DNA of 9,240 nucleotides. Origin: Verrucomicrobia bacterium GWC2_42_7 (lineage in GTDB: Bacteria; Verrucomicrobiota; Verrucomicrobiia; Opitutales; GWC2-42-7-A). The position numbers and the translations under genes are program-made. Below, piece by piece: positions 1-6,168 of this stretch. Positions within the stretch are counted from its first letter, which is position 1. Every line of letters starts with the position of its first letter. The DNA is taken from contig MIDO01000058.1 in assembly GCA_001831055.1 (NCBI GenBank), positions 3,098 to 12,337 of the forward strand, given 5' to 3'. The notes below the pieces were generated by a model. It was not told where the DNA came from. It ran no database searches and saw only the letters and a program-made list of their open reading frames with translations.

Positions 1-1
1 T

Positions 2-41
2 TTGCGCGGAAGTAAAATCTATCGATTTTTCTTCCGCGCAA
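2..41. repeat. B-type palindrome at the window's left edge
   Basis: The arms at 2-12 and 31-41 (TTGCGCGGAAG / CTTCCGCGCAA) are perfectly complementary, and the inner arms 14-19 and 24-29 continue the stem. It resembles the hairpin B modules of the composite intergenic element described at 1009-1049, 5936-5973 and 8781-8816: a GCG-rich foot, then an A-rich arm ending in AAAATC. It may belong to a copy whose other half is outside the window or at 107-160. There is no following T-tract, so a simple intrinsic terminator is not supported. Confidence 0.7.
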
Positions 42-106
42 GGATGTCTTTGAAAAGAAGTGACTTATAAAAATTTCATGAGATATAAAAACTAAGAGAT
101 TAATAT

Positions 107-160
107 CCCTTTCGAGAAAGGGGCCAGAAAAACCCATTTTGGGTGACCAAAATGGGTTTT
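107..160. repeat. Hairpin pair: short CCCTTT stem plus A-type hairpin
   Basis: CCCTTT (107-112) pairs with AAAGGG (117-122). It is followed by a 14-bp perfect stem, 129-142 with 147-160 (AAAACCCATTTTGG / CCAAAATGGGTTTT), with loop GTGA. The second stem is nearly the same sequence as the 17-bp A-type stem at 5872-5909, so the two are copies of one repeat family. Together with 2-41 this could be a stretched or rearranged copy of the composite element. It lies 36 nt before the first gene, so it may also affect the leader of that transcript. Confidence 0.65.
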
Positions 161-195
161 CCCCAAAAATCCTCCTTTAAGCCTTTAGTATAACG

Positions 196-789
196 ATGAA
201 AAAAATCTTAAAAAATTTCTGGGTACCGGCGCTTATCGCATTGATAGCTAGTTTATTAAGCTGGATTGGTTCATTTTGGTTTGAGATCGGCAATCTCATT
301 CCCAAAAGACGCGTCCCCACAGTAAAAGAAGAAGCCGCCAAATTTTGGGATTTTAGGACTAAAGAGATCGACAACCTCGCAATCCAGTTAAAAGTGGCCA
401 ATCTTGCCTTTCAAAAAAAAGAAGAACAATTCAAGGTTGAGGAAAATCGCATAAACGCAGAACGTGTTGAGCTCTTGAGACTTAAAGACGAAATCAATCG
501 CCTACAAATGGAGCTTTCACAGCGAATCCTCACAGCCGAAGCTGGCGAACAAAAAAACCTAAAAATGCTCGCCAACACCTACACCAACATGGCCCCGGCT
601 GCTGTAGTCGTCATTTTTAAGGAAATGGACGATAATTTGATCGTGAAAATCATGTCCTTTATGCCCGCCGAAACCATTGGGCCTATCCTCCAGGCAATGG
701 CCGATTCCCCAGACAAAAAAGCCGACTGGCCCAAACGCGCCGCCAAACTTTCCGAAATACTGAGACTTAATCAAACTCGAAATTCTTGA
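196..789 (+). CDS. MotE/YlxF/FlbB-like flagellar membrane protein
   Basis: This 197-aa protein has one N-terminal membrane segment (about residues 8-28), then a long charged coiled coil (about 50-118), and a C-terminal MgtE-intracellular-N-like helical domain (about 121-172) with the pattern MAPAAVVVIFKEMDD...IMSFMPAETIGPILQAM. That architecture is known for MotE (chaperone of the MotC stator protein), Bacillus YlxF and spirochaete FlbB, proteins encoded next to fliJ/fliK. Its position just before fliK agrees with that group. It should be anchored in the inner membrane with the coiled coil and the MgtE-like domain outside the bilayer on one side. The start at 196 is the only reasonable ATG before the membrane segment; no clear Shine-Dalgarno sequence precedes it. 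I cannot tell which of the three named families it is orthologous to, so no symbol is given. Confidence 0.85.
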   Translation: MKKILKNFWVPALIALIASLLSWIGSFWFEIGNLIPKRRVPTVKEEAAKFWDFRTKEIDNLAIQLKVANLAFQKKEEQFKVEENRINAERVELLRLKDEINRLQMELSQRILTAEAGEQKNLKMLANTYTNMAPAAVVVIFKEMDDNLIVKIMSFMPAETIGPILQAMADSPDKKADWPKRAAKLSEILRLNQTRNS

Positions 790-891
790 AAGATGTTAGG
801 TTAAGCTTCGAGTGTGATGGACATCGGACTCGAGCGCGGTCACGTACTCTCACCTTGTCCGCCTGCTCGAAAACTTAAACTAACATCTTTC
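788..891. repeat. MITE-like 104-bp imperfect palindrome
   Basis: The left arm 788-812 and right arm 866-891 are inverted copies of about 25 nt. They share GAAAGATGTTAG at the outer ends, then TTAAG and TTCGAG with two substitutions and a one-base insertion. The 53-nt centre looks richer in GC than its surroundings and contains shorter complementary pieces such as GGACA 819-823 with TGTCC 856-860. The left arm begins within the stop codon of the upstream gene. No target-site duplication is obvious. It could be a non-autonomous mobile element, a structured 3' end of the upstream mRNA, or a small RNA. It does not share sequence with the composite hairpin elements. Confidence 0.6.
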
Positions 892-916
892 TGGGACAAA
901 AAAGGTTTTCTCCAAC

Positions 917-952
917 CTCCTTTCCGAAAAGGAGTTCGGAGTTCCTTTTCGG
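917..952. repeat. Overlapping alternative hairpins around CCGAAAAGGAG
   Basis: CTCCTTT (917-923) pairs with AAAGGAG (928-934). Alternatively CCGAAAAGGA (924-933) pairs perfectly with TCCTTTTCGG (943-952). The two stems use the same bases and exclude each other. The core CCGAAAAGGAG is the same 11-mer found in the spacer of the composite intergenic elements, so this is probably a repeat fragment present as an inverted pair. Confidence 0.55.
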
Positions 953-1008
953 TAAAGAGTTTTTAAGAAACTAGATCTAGGATAAAATAAATAGAATCTT
1001 CCAATCCC

Positions 1009-1112
1009 TTGCGAGGAAGGAAAATTTGAAAAATTTTACTTTCGCGCAATCTCCTCCTTTTCGGAATGGGGCTTGGGGAAAACGCTTTTGGGGGACTATT
1101 GGTTTTCCCCAA
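1009..1112 (-). repeat. Composite two-hairpin element, copy 1 (reverse orientation)
   Basis: Reading along the + strand: hairpin B at 1009-1049 (TTGCG...CGCAA foot, about 18 pairs with two mismatches), a spacer with CTCCTTTTCGG (1054-1064), then hairpin A, whose arms TTGGGGAAAAC (1073-1083) and GTTTTCCCCAA (1102-1112) pair perfectly. The order B-spacer-A is the reverse complement of the copy at 5872-5973. The total is about 104 bp, matching the other copies. It covers the in-frame ATG at 1066, which is a reason for starting fliK downstream at 1138. The stretch 953-1008 between this and the previous repeat shows nothing recognisable. Confidence 0.7.
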
Positions 1113-1137
1113 ATCCAAGCTCAACATCTTAAAAAAC

Positions 1138-3315
1138 ATGAACGAATTAACAAACATAACTTCTTCGACAAGTAAGGCGAAACAACCCACAAAGGGAGCA
1201 AGCACGTGGGGCCAGAGTCCGGTGGCTATTTTCGATTTTCCGGATATTAATTCCATTAGCACGAACGAAAATTTGGGGAAAGAACGTTGTAATCATTTTT
1301 CCAAAGACACTGAAAAAAATCAAGATATTGTTGGGGGGAGAGATAATAAGGTTGTAGATTCGACTTTGTCTAAGTCGGGAAAAAACAGCTCCTCGAACCA
1401 CAAGCCGACGAAAAGGCATTCGGAGAATCATCGTGTTTCTTCGGTTAAAGCAGCGACCGCCCAATCGGAGACAACCAATGGGGCTGTTTCGGAGAATCGG
1501 GAAAACCCTGAGACCTCATCAGAGGAAAATAAGGCTATTGGCGCAAATGATTCACAAGATGCTGTCAATCGGACAAATAAGGCAAAAAACACAAAGGATG
1601 CAGAAAAGGCAAAGAAAAAGGATTCTTTTGCGGAATCGGCATCAAGCAAAATGGAATCGAAGGAACCAACTAACATCATTGATGATAAGATTCTTAGAAA
1701 AGAAACTATTGAAATAAAAGAAACTACAGATGCGTCGGCGACATCAGAGACGCAACCCACACAAATTGCTCAGCGGCAACAAGTTTCATCCATATCACTG
1801 TTTGTAAGGCCGCAACAGGACTCCCTATCAAAAGAAGAGAGTGATTCAGATAAAAATTCATCCTCAGAGGCGGATTCCCTATTGGATTCAGCATTAATGG
1901 AGGAATTGAATCCTGTTAGCCCCGAAGTGGCCCCGCTTAGGACATCATCCGAATTAACGGATTCCATAAAAATCTCTTCTGCGCTGCAAATCGCCCCCCT
2001 TATTCCTACGCAACCTATTGATTTAAAACATATTGAACAAAACTCATCCTCTTCTAAACTTCAATCTCAACAACCGGTTTTTTCAAATAAAATTCAAAAT
2101 TCTGAAACCGCACCATTGACCCACACTCTCACAGAGGACCCCCTTCATCCCTCAGGAGAGAAAGTAGAAAAAAACACCAACTCGGTCCCTTCTTTGTCCG
2201 AACACTTTAGTCATAAGGTTCTTGAAAAAATCAATACTCAATCCGATCACATAGAAGATCTTGCATCCAGTCAGGAAACTCCAAAACTTGAAATGAGTCT
2301 AGACACCCAAAGATCACTTGGCGCTACTGCTTCAGATCTAATCAAAAAACAAGGGGATTCCCAATTTATTCAAAAAGACAAACAAGAGCTTGATAATAAA
2401 CAAATTACAAACAACACACCTCAAACTCGCACACCAGACGAGAACATGGGTTTATTCCCCGAAACCTCTTCATTAACAACGGTTCCGACCAAAAAGGCTT
2501 TTACAAAGGCAGAAATTCAAGACCAGGTTGATACAGCTACATCGCAAATGCCAAGGGACCACCTCACTTCAAGCAAAGTAGCGCCTCAAACACAGCCTAC
2601 TGCATCGACTCAAAACATCCAATGGGGCGCTACACCTTTCCCCATTTTAGGAAAAGACAGTGCGGCCTTGCAATTCAATGACTCAATGCACCAGCTATCC
2701 AGCGAATCGACCTCGATGGATTTTTTGAAAAAAACTTACAACCATTCAAGTTCTCGTGAGCACTTTGGTACACAACCTGCTAAACTTATAAATATGTCGG
2801 CTACTTTTACAGAAAGTTTAGCGCCTTCTTCACATTCGAATGGAATATTAGGATCGACTGCATACGGATCCTCTTCAACTTCCTTAGATTCACGGACATC
2901 CTCGGAGTCGGACAACAGGAATTCTACCACTAAGGACAACCCTCAATTTATCCAAGAAGAACAGACCAAGGATTTTTATCAAAAAACAACCGCCGCCACC
3001 GTAGATTTTTCTCAAAAAATCACAAAAATTGCTGAAAATCAAGCCACTACCCTACCCCCAGAGGTCGCCCCATTGATTTTACAGCAAATGGAAAAAGTCC
3101 GTCAATCCGGCCAATCCTGGACCAAGGTTTCCATCAATCTTTCTGATGGCCAGCAAATGACCCTGCACATCCGAGTTTCTGGAAAGGACAACATCAAAAT
3201 TCGCTTTGGGGAAGATACTTCTTCTCTCAAATCCGCCCTCGCCTCTGGCTGGAAGGATTTAGCATCCGCAGCCTCTAAGAAAGGAATCCATTTAGATGCT
3301 CCTGAATTTTTATAG
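1138..3315 (+). CDS. fliK: Flagellar hook-length control protein FliK
   Basis: This is a 725-aa protein from the ATG at 1138. FliK is the exported ruler that measures hook length and switches the export apparatus from hook to filament substrates. Most of the chain (about 1-635) is low-complexity, rich in Ser, Thr, Gln, Glu and Lys with few hydrophobic residues, as expected for an unfolded ruler. The C-terminal 90 residues (636-725) look folded: LPPEVAPLILQQMEK, then alternating strands (VSINLSDGQQMTLHIRVS, IKIRFGE) and a helix ending GIHLDAPEFL, the layout of the Flg_hook domain. The usual L-x-P-x-x-L-G-x-V signature is not recognisable, so the assignment leans on position before flgD and on composition. 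An in-frame ATG at 1066 would add 24 residues, but these are encoded by an intergenic repeat; 1138 is preferred. No clear Shine-Dalgarno sequence is visible. Confidence 0.8.
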   Translation: MNELTNITSSTSKAKQPTKGASTWGQSPVAIFDFPDINSISTNENLGKERCNHFSKDTEKNQDIVGGRDNKVVDSTLSKSGKNSSSNHKPTKRHSENHRVSSVKAATAQSETTNGAVSENRENPETSSEENKAIGANDSQDAVNRTNKAKNTKDAEKAKKKDSFAESASSKMESKEPTNIIDDKILRKETIEIKETTDASATSETQPTQIAQRQQVSSISLFVRPQQDSLSKEESDSDKNSSSEADSLLDSALMEELNPVSPEVAPLRTSSELTDSIKISSALQIAPLIPTQPIDLKHIEQNSSSSKLQSQQPVFSNKIQNSETAPLTHTLTEDPLHPSGEKVEKNTNSVPSLSEHFSHKVLEKINTQSDHIEDLASSQETPKLEMSLDTQRSLGATASDLIKKQGDSQFIQKDKQELDNKQITNNTPQTRTPDENMGLFPETSSLTTVPTKKAFTKAEIQDQVDTATSQMPRDHLTSSKVAPQTQPTASTQNIQWGATPFPILGKDSAALQFNDSMHQLSSESTSMDFLKKTYNHSSSREHFGTQPAKLINMSATFTESLAPSSHSNGILGSTAYGSSSTSLDSRTSSESDNRNSTTKDNPQFIQEEQTKDFYQKTTAATVDFSQKITKIAENQATTLPPEVAPLILQQMEKVRQSGQSWTKVSINLSDGQQMTLHIRVSGKDNIKIRFGEDTSSLKSALASGWKDLASAASKKGIHLDAPEFL

Positions 3316-3332
3316 CATAAGTAAGTTAAGGA

Positions 3333-3431
3333 GCGAAAACCTTTCTTTTTTCGCAAAAAGAAAAGTTTTCGCGCTTTCCAAAGAAAAACGATAGTGCGCA
3401 AACAAAAAGACTACGCTTTTTTGTTCGCGCA
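3333..3431 (+). repeat. Composite two-hairpin element, copy 2
   Basis: Hairpin A spans 3333-3350 with 3355-3372 (18 pairs, one mismatch, loop TCGC; foot GCGAAAAC / GTTTTCGC). The spacer is 3373-3394, and hairpin B is 3395-3409 with 3416-3431 (TGCGC...GCGCA foot, one mismatch). The 23 nt at 3365-3387 are identical to the reverse complement of 6081-6103 in the copy between flgE and fliL, and similarity continues through CGAT-N-GT. The element fills most of the fliK-flgD gap; the remaining 3432-3516 is AT-rich with no clear signal. Confidence 0.75.
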
Positions 3432-3516
3432 AAAGGATTATTTTTTCGGGAAAAAGAATTTCTAAAGGAAGCCTGTTTCTTAAATACTCTTTCGTTTACA
3501 TAAATAATATAACCCT

Positions 3517-4059
3517 ATGCAACCTGTATCATCAGCAACATCAAGCGCTTATACGACTCCACTCGTTACCACAAGCGCAAGCTCGACCAACCCGACCACT
3601 GCCTCGAGCACCAATAAAACGACGAGCAAGACGGTTTCAAACGCGAATGCAGATGCCTCTTCATCCTCTGTGTTAACAAACAACGGAACCATGGGCGTTA
3701 ACCAGTTTTTACAACTCTTAGCAGCACAATTTAAGTATCAAGACCCGATGAATCCAGTTTCTGATACAGGCTTTATTGGTCAAATGGCGCAAATGACCTC
3801 TCTGCAGCAAATGAACAGCTTCACCAATACGATGACAGCGTCTTCTGCCGTATCTTACATCGGAAAGGACGTTGTCATTTCTGATTCCAACGCTGAGGAT
3901 CCGGTTACAAAGGAGAAACCCACCATAACTGGGACAGTAAGTGCTGTATCTATAGAAAAAACAGGGACTCCTATGGTTATCGTCAACGGAAGCAAATACT
4001 TATTAAGTGATATTACCGAAGTCTCTGCTCAATCTGAATCCGTAGCTCCCTCTGCTTAG
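3517..4059 (+). CDS. flgD: Flagellar hook cap / hook assembly protein FlgD
   Basis: This is a 180-aa protein. FlgD is exported to the tip of the growing hook, where it caps the structure and lets FlgE subunits assemble. Residues 1-55 are a Ser/Thr/Ala-rich exported leader. Residues 59-100 are the FlgD signature, with MGVNQFLQLLAAQFKYQDP followed by NPVSDTGFIGQMAQMTSLQQM. Residues 113-170 (YIGKDVVISD...ITGTVSAVSIE...YLLSDITEVS) match the short C-terminal part of compact FlgD/YlxG proteins. It is shorter than enteric FlgD (about 230 aa) because the large Ig/tudor-type insert is absent, which is common in the compact forms. Its last third is repeated, diverged, in the chimeric gene that follows. 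No clear Shine-Dalgarno sequence precedes the ATG. Confidence 0.95.
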   Translation: MQPVSSATSSAYTTPLVTTSASSTNPTTASSTNKTTSKTVSNANADASSSSVLTNNGTMGVNQFLQLLAAQFKYQDPMNPVSDTGFIGQMAQMTSLQQMNSFTNTMTASSAVSYIGKDVVISDSNAEDPVTKEKPTITGTVSAVSIEKTGTPMVIVNGSKYLLSDITEVSAQSESVAPSA

Positions 4060-4462
4060 ACTTTTTTTAGTTTTTTACGCTTTTCAATACAACTTAAAAC
4101 AATACAACCAAAAAGATAAAAATATGGCAATAATATCTGCACTTGCTGGTGGCATCACTGCCTTACAAGCGTTCACACAAGGCATGGCGGCTCTCGGTGA
4201 TAATATCGCTAACGTTAATACTCCCGCTATTTGGCATACACCCGCTATTTGGCATACACCACCAGTTTGGCATACACCACCAGCTATTCATGCTCCTGCT
4301 ATACTTCCAGCTTTCCATGTGGACGATAATGGTTACTTTGTTGCGCAAGATGGACATCGCCTAGGCCAAGTCCACTTTGCACACTTCACAGACACACAAC
4401 CATTGGTTCTTGAAGAGCAAGGCTTACATGACGGTTTCATCCCAGCAGGCGCAGATGCTTTT
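3853..4462 (+). repeat. Tandem duplication, unit 1 (flgD 3' end to flgE-derived pieces)
   Basis: The 3' third of flgD (3853-4059), the T-rich gap, and the flgE-like first half of the chimeric gene (4124-4462) recur in the same order at 4553-5665. The flgD part is clearly similar at nucleotide level, with CTCCCTCTGCTTAGAC plus T6 (4046-4067) identical to 4741-4762. The gap shares an ACAA-rich tract just before each start. The 5' coding part shares exact tracts such as 4159-4176 with 4849-4866. The flgE part of this unit has large internal deletions. Boundaries are approximate, judged by eye. Confidence 0.75.
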
Positions 4463-4732
4463 GTTCCTGAATTTGATCCCACAAATGAAAACCCCGCGGA
4501 TCCAGTTCCCCCTAGGAATCTGACACGCTTAGCGAATGAGATGTTTGCAATGTCTTTTATAGGGAAAAACGTCACCATTTCTGACTCCAATAGCATTGAT
4601 CCAGTCACAGGAGAAAACACAATCATAACTGGCACAATAAGTGCTACATCTATAGAAGAATCAACAGGGCTTATTCTGGTTATCGTCAACGAGAACAGCT
4701 ACTTATTGAGTGATATCCTAACCTTCCATTAA
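4124..4732 (+). CDS. Chimeric FlgE/FlgD protein with WHTP repeats
   Basis: This intact 202-codon frame lies between flgD and flgE. Residues 1-33 match the FlgE N-terminal helix region (GGITALQAFTQGM...LGDNIANVNT versus FlgE residues 9-32). Residues 34-63 are five copies of a six-residue repeat (PAIWHT, PAIWHT, PPVWHT, PPAIHA, PAILPA). Residues 64-82 match FlgE 125-143 (FHVDDNGYFVAQDGHRL). Residues about 84-113 match FlgE 253-283 (LHDGFIPAGADAF versus [13 protein letters not shown]). Residues 144-200 match FlgD 113-169 (FIGKNVTISDSN...SYLLSDI). The FlgE C-terminal helix needed for normal hook packing is missing. The ATG has AAAAAG where flgE has AGGAGG. It may be an expressed new hook-associated protein or a decaying duplicate that has not yet lost its frame; no known family has this architecture that I recognise. 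Confidence 0.75.
   Translation: MAIISALAGGITALQAFTQGMAALGDNIANVNTPAIWHTPAIWHTPPVWHTPPAIHAPAILPAFHVDDNGYFVAQDGHRLGQVHFAHFTDTQPLVLEEQGLHDGFIPAGADAFVPEFDPTNENPADPVPPRNLTRLANEMFAMSFIGKNVTISDSNSIDPVTGENTIITGTISATSIEESTGLILVIVNENSYLLSDILTFH
4223..4312 (+). repeat. 18-bp tandem repeat, five units, inside the chimera
   Basis: Units lie at 4223-4240, 4241-4258, 4259-4276, 4277-4294 and 4295-4312. The first two are identical (CCCGCTATTTGGCATACA), the third keeps TTTGGCATACA, and the fourth and fifth decay progressively. The unit length is a multiple of three, so the frame is kept and each unit encodes a Pro-x-x-Trp/Ile-His-x hexapeptide. The array sits where FlgE residues 33-124 would be. Confidence 0.95.
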
Positions 4733-5665
4733 GTCAGCGACTCCCTCTGCTTAGACTTTTTTATATTTTTTTACATTTTTACATTTTTAAAACAACACAA
4801 CTAGGAGGATAATAATATGTTAATGTCTGCACTCGGTAGTGGCGTCAGTGCCTTACAAGCGTTCACAAAGGGGATGAACATTCTCGGTGATAATACCGCT
4901 AACGTTAATACTGTCGGTTTTAAGTCATCAACAGTTACTTACTCTTCTGCTTTTGGTGACGTACTTAATCGCTCTGTTCCAACTTCTTCAGGACAAACAA
5001 CCGGTTCAAATTCCGTCACAAACCAAATTGGTGGTGGCGTGCAATTGAGTGCTATATCAAAAGATTTCAAACTAGGATCTATTGAAAAAACAGGGAAGTG
5101 GTCAGACCTAGCGGTCAATAACGACAAAGGGTTCTTTCAAGTCAAGGATTCAATAAACAACACCCTCTACGCAACCCGCGCCGGTAACTTCCGCGTAGAC
5201 AATAACGGTTTCGTTGTTACTCAAGATGGTTATCGCCTCCAAGGACTTCAATACAGCGCCGATTACAGCGAACCTAAATATGGCGTTACCATCGACTCAA
5301 ATGGAAAATTAACCTACACACGTATTTCGCTCAGTGGAACTTCGACCACTTCGATAGGCGATATAAAGGCAAAAATTGATTGGACTATCGAACAAGGAGG
5401 GAAAGGCGGCACACTGAGTTTATCAGCGGAAGTCCAAGCTGCGATCGCAAGCGGTTCTATCTCTAATGCTCAAGTGATTGGTAGTATGCATGGTATCAAT
5501 TTATTGGCGTTTGGTCCGCAAGGAGACTTCAATATCGGACTTTCTGACGGTAAAAGTTGCAAGCCATTCCAAGTCCTTCTCATGCAATTTAAGGATAATA
5601 ATGCCTTAATCCATGAAGGTAAAGGTTTATATGACGGATTCAGTGCGGCCGGTGCAGACATCTTT
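4553..5665 (+). repeat. Tandem duplication, unit 2 (flgD-like tail to flgE)
   Basis: This is the second copy of the flgD-3' / gap / flgE-5' arrangement. It comprises the flgD-like tail of the chimera (4553-4732 plus the fossil flgD end at 4741-4762), the T-rich gap, and flgE up to about codon 283. Between the TATCGTCAAC tract and the CTCCCTCTGCTTAG tract this copy is a net 8 nt shorter than unit 1 (offset 703 versus 695). The ancestral TAG at 4752-4754 is therefore out of frame, and the chimera stops earlier at 4730-4732. Confidence 0.7.
4803..4808 (+). promoter_or_regulatory. Strong Shine-Dalgarno of flgE
   Basis: AGGAGG ends 8 nt before the ATG at 4817. It is the only strong Shine-Dalgarno match with good spacing before a start in this window, and it selects 4817 over the in-frame ATG at 4823. 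The aligned position before the chimeric gene (4110-4115) reads AAAAAG. Confidence 0.85.
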
Positions 5666-5857
5666 GACAAAACACACAGCCTACCAGGGACCAATGGACT
5701 AGGAACGATCCAAGGATCCTCCCTTGAAGGTTCCAATGTCGACTTGACTGAGCAATTCGCGACTATTATATCAACCCAAAGAAGCTTCCAGGCGGCCTCG
5801 CGAATTATCACCAGCTCTGATGAGTTTTTACAAGAGGTGGTTAATCTAAAACGATAG
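4817..5857 (+). CDS. flgE: Flagellar hook protein FlgE
   Basis: This 346-aa protein polymerises into the hook, the flexible joint outside the outer membrane that links basal body and filament. The N-terminal D0 helix and rod signature are at residues 1-38 ([30 protein letters not shown] style). The central FlgE/F/G-type core includes [25 protein letters not shown] at about 119-143 (split motif), and the C-terminal D0 helix is at 305-346 ([37 protein letters not shown]). It is shorter than the enteric FlgE (about 400 aa), with a reduced outer domain. AGGAGG upstream fixes the start. FlgG/FlgF were considered, but position after flgD and the central sequence favour FlgE. The two terminal helices pack together in the hook wall, which the neighbouring chimera cannot do since it lacks the second one. 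Confidence 0.93.
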
Positions 5858-5871
5858 TAATACTCTACCTG

Positions 5872-5973
5872 GGGAAAACCCATTTTGGTCCCCCAAAATG
5901 GGTTTTCCCAAGACCCCTTTCCGAAAAGGAGATCGTCGCGAAAATAAAAATCGTAAGATTTTTATTTTCGCGA
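5872..5973 (+). repeat. Composite two-hairpin element, copy 3
   Basis: Hairpin A is a perfect 17-bp stem, 5872-5888 with 5893-5909 (GGGAAAACCCATTTTGG), loop TCCC. The spacer 5910-5935 contains CCCCTTTCCGAAAAGGAG (5914-5931). Hairpin B is another perfect 17-bp stem, 5936-5952 with 5957-5973 (TCGCGAAAATAAAAATC), loop GTAA. This is the cleanest copy of the family. It begins 15 nt after the flgE stop. Neither stem is followed by a T-tract of the terminator type. Confidence 0.85.
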
Positions 5974-6036
5974 AGAGAGGGAATGGACTCTGCTTTTTCT
6001 ATATTGTGCACCAATCAATTAAACCTACCCGTTCTT

Positions 6037-6136
6037 TCGCCGAAGGAAAATCTGAAAGATTTTGTTTTGGCGACAATCGCTTTTCTTTGGAAAGCGCGAA
6101 AACCGTTTCTTTTCTCATGAAAAGAAAGGTTTTCGC
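6037..6136 (-). repeat. Composite two-hairpin element, copy 4 (reverse orientation)
   Basis: Hairpin B is 6037-6073: foot TCGCC / GGCGA, inner AAAATCT 6047-6053 with AGATTTT 6057-6063. The spacer is 6074-6095. Hairpin A is 6096-6114 with 6119-6136: 18 pairs, one bulged G at 6105, loop TCAT, foot GCGAAAACC / GGTTTTCGC. It is inverted relative to copy 3 in the same gap, and 6081-6103 is the exact reverse complement of 3365-3387 in copy 2. The 5974-6036 stretch between copies 3 and 4 shows nothing I recognise. Confidence 0.75.
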
Positions 6137-6168
6137 ACCTTCTTCTACCCTATTAACCTAAAAACACC

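Noticed and set aside
826..842. tRNA T-arm-like string in the 788-891 palindrome on the minus strand
   Set aside because: The CTCGAGTCC-like piece is not flanked by a pairing T stem, and no acceptor, D or anticodon arms are found.
1066..1137. N-terminal extension of fliK from the ATG at 1066
   Set aside because: The 24 extra codons lie inside a repeat element (spacer and hairpin A); the ATG at 1138 gives a normal start.
1428..1760. Minus-strand ORF opposite fliK
   Set aside because: Antisense shadow of the low-complexity Ser/Glu-rich fliK sequence, with no start context or domain.
4143..4364. Overlapping + strand ORF in another frame of the chimeric gene
   Set aside because: It is open because the 18-bp repeat keeps every frame open; the FlgE/FlgD similarity is in the frame starting at 4124.
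5898..6161. 87-aa + strand ORF between flgE and fliL
   Set aside because: It runs through two composite hairpin elements and encodes no recognisable pattern; it is a by-product of the repeats.
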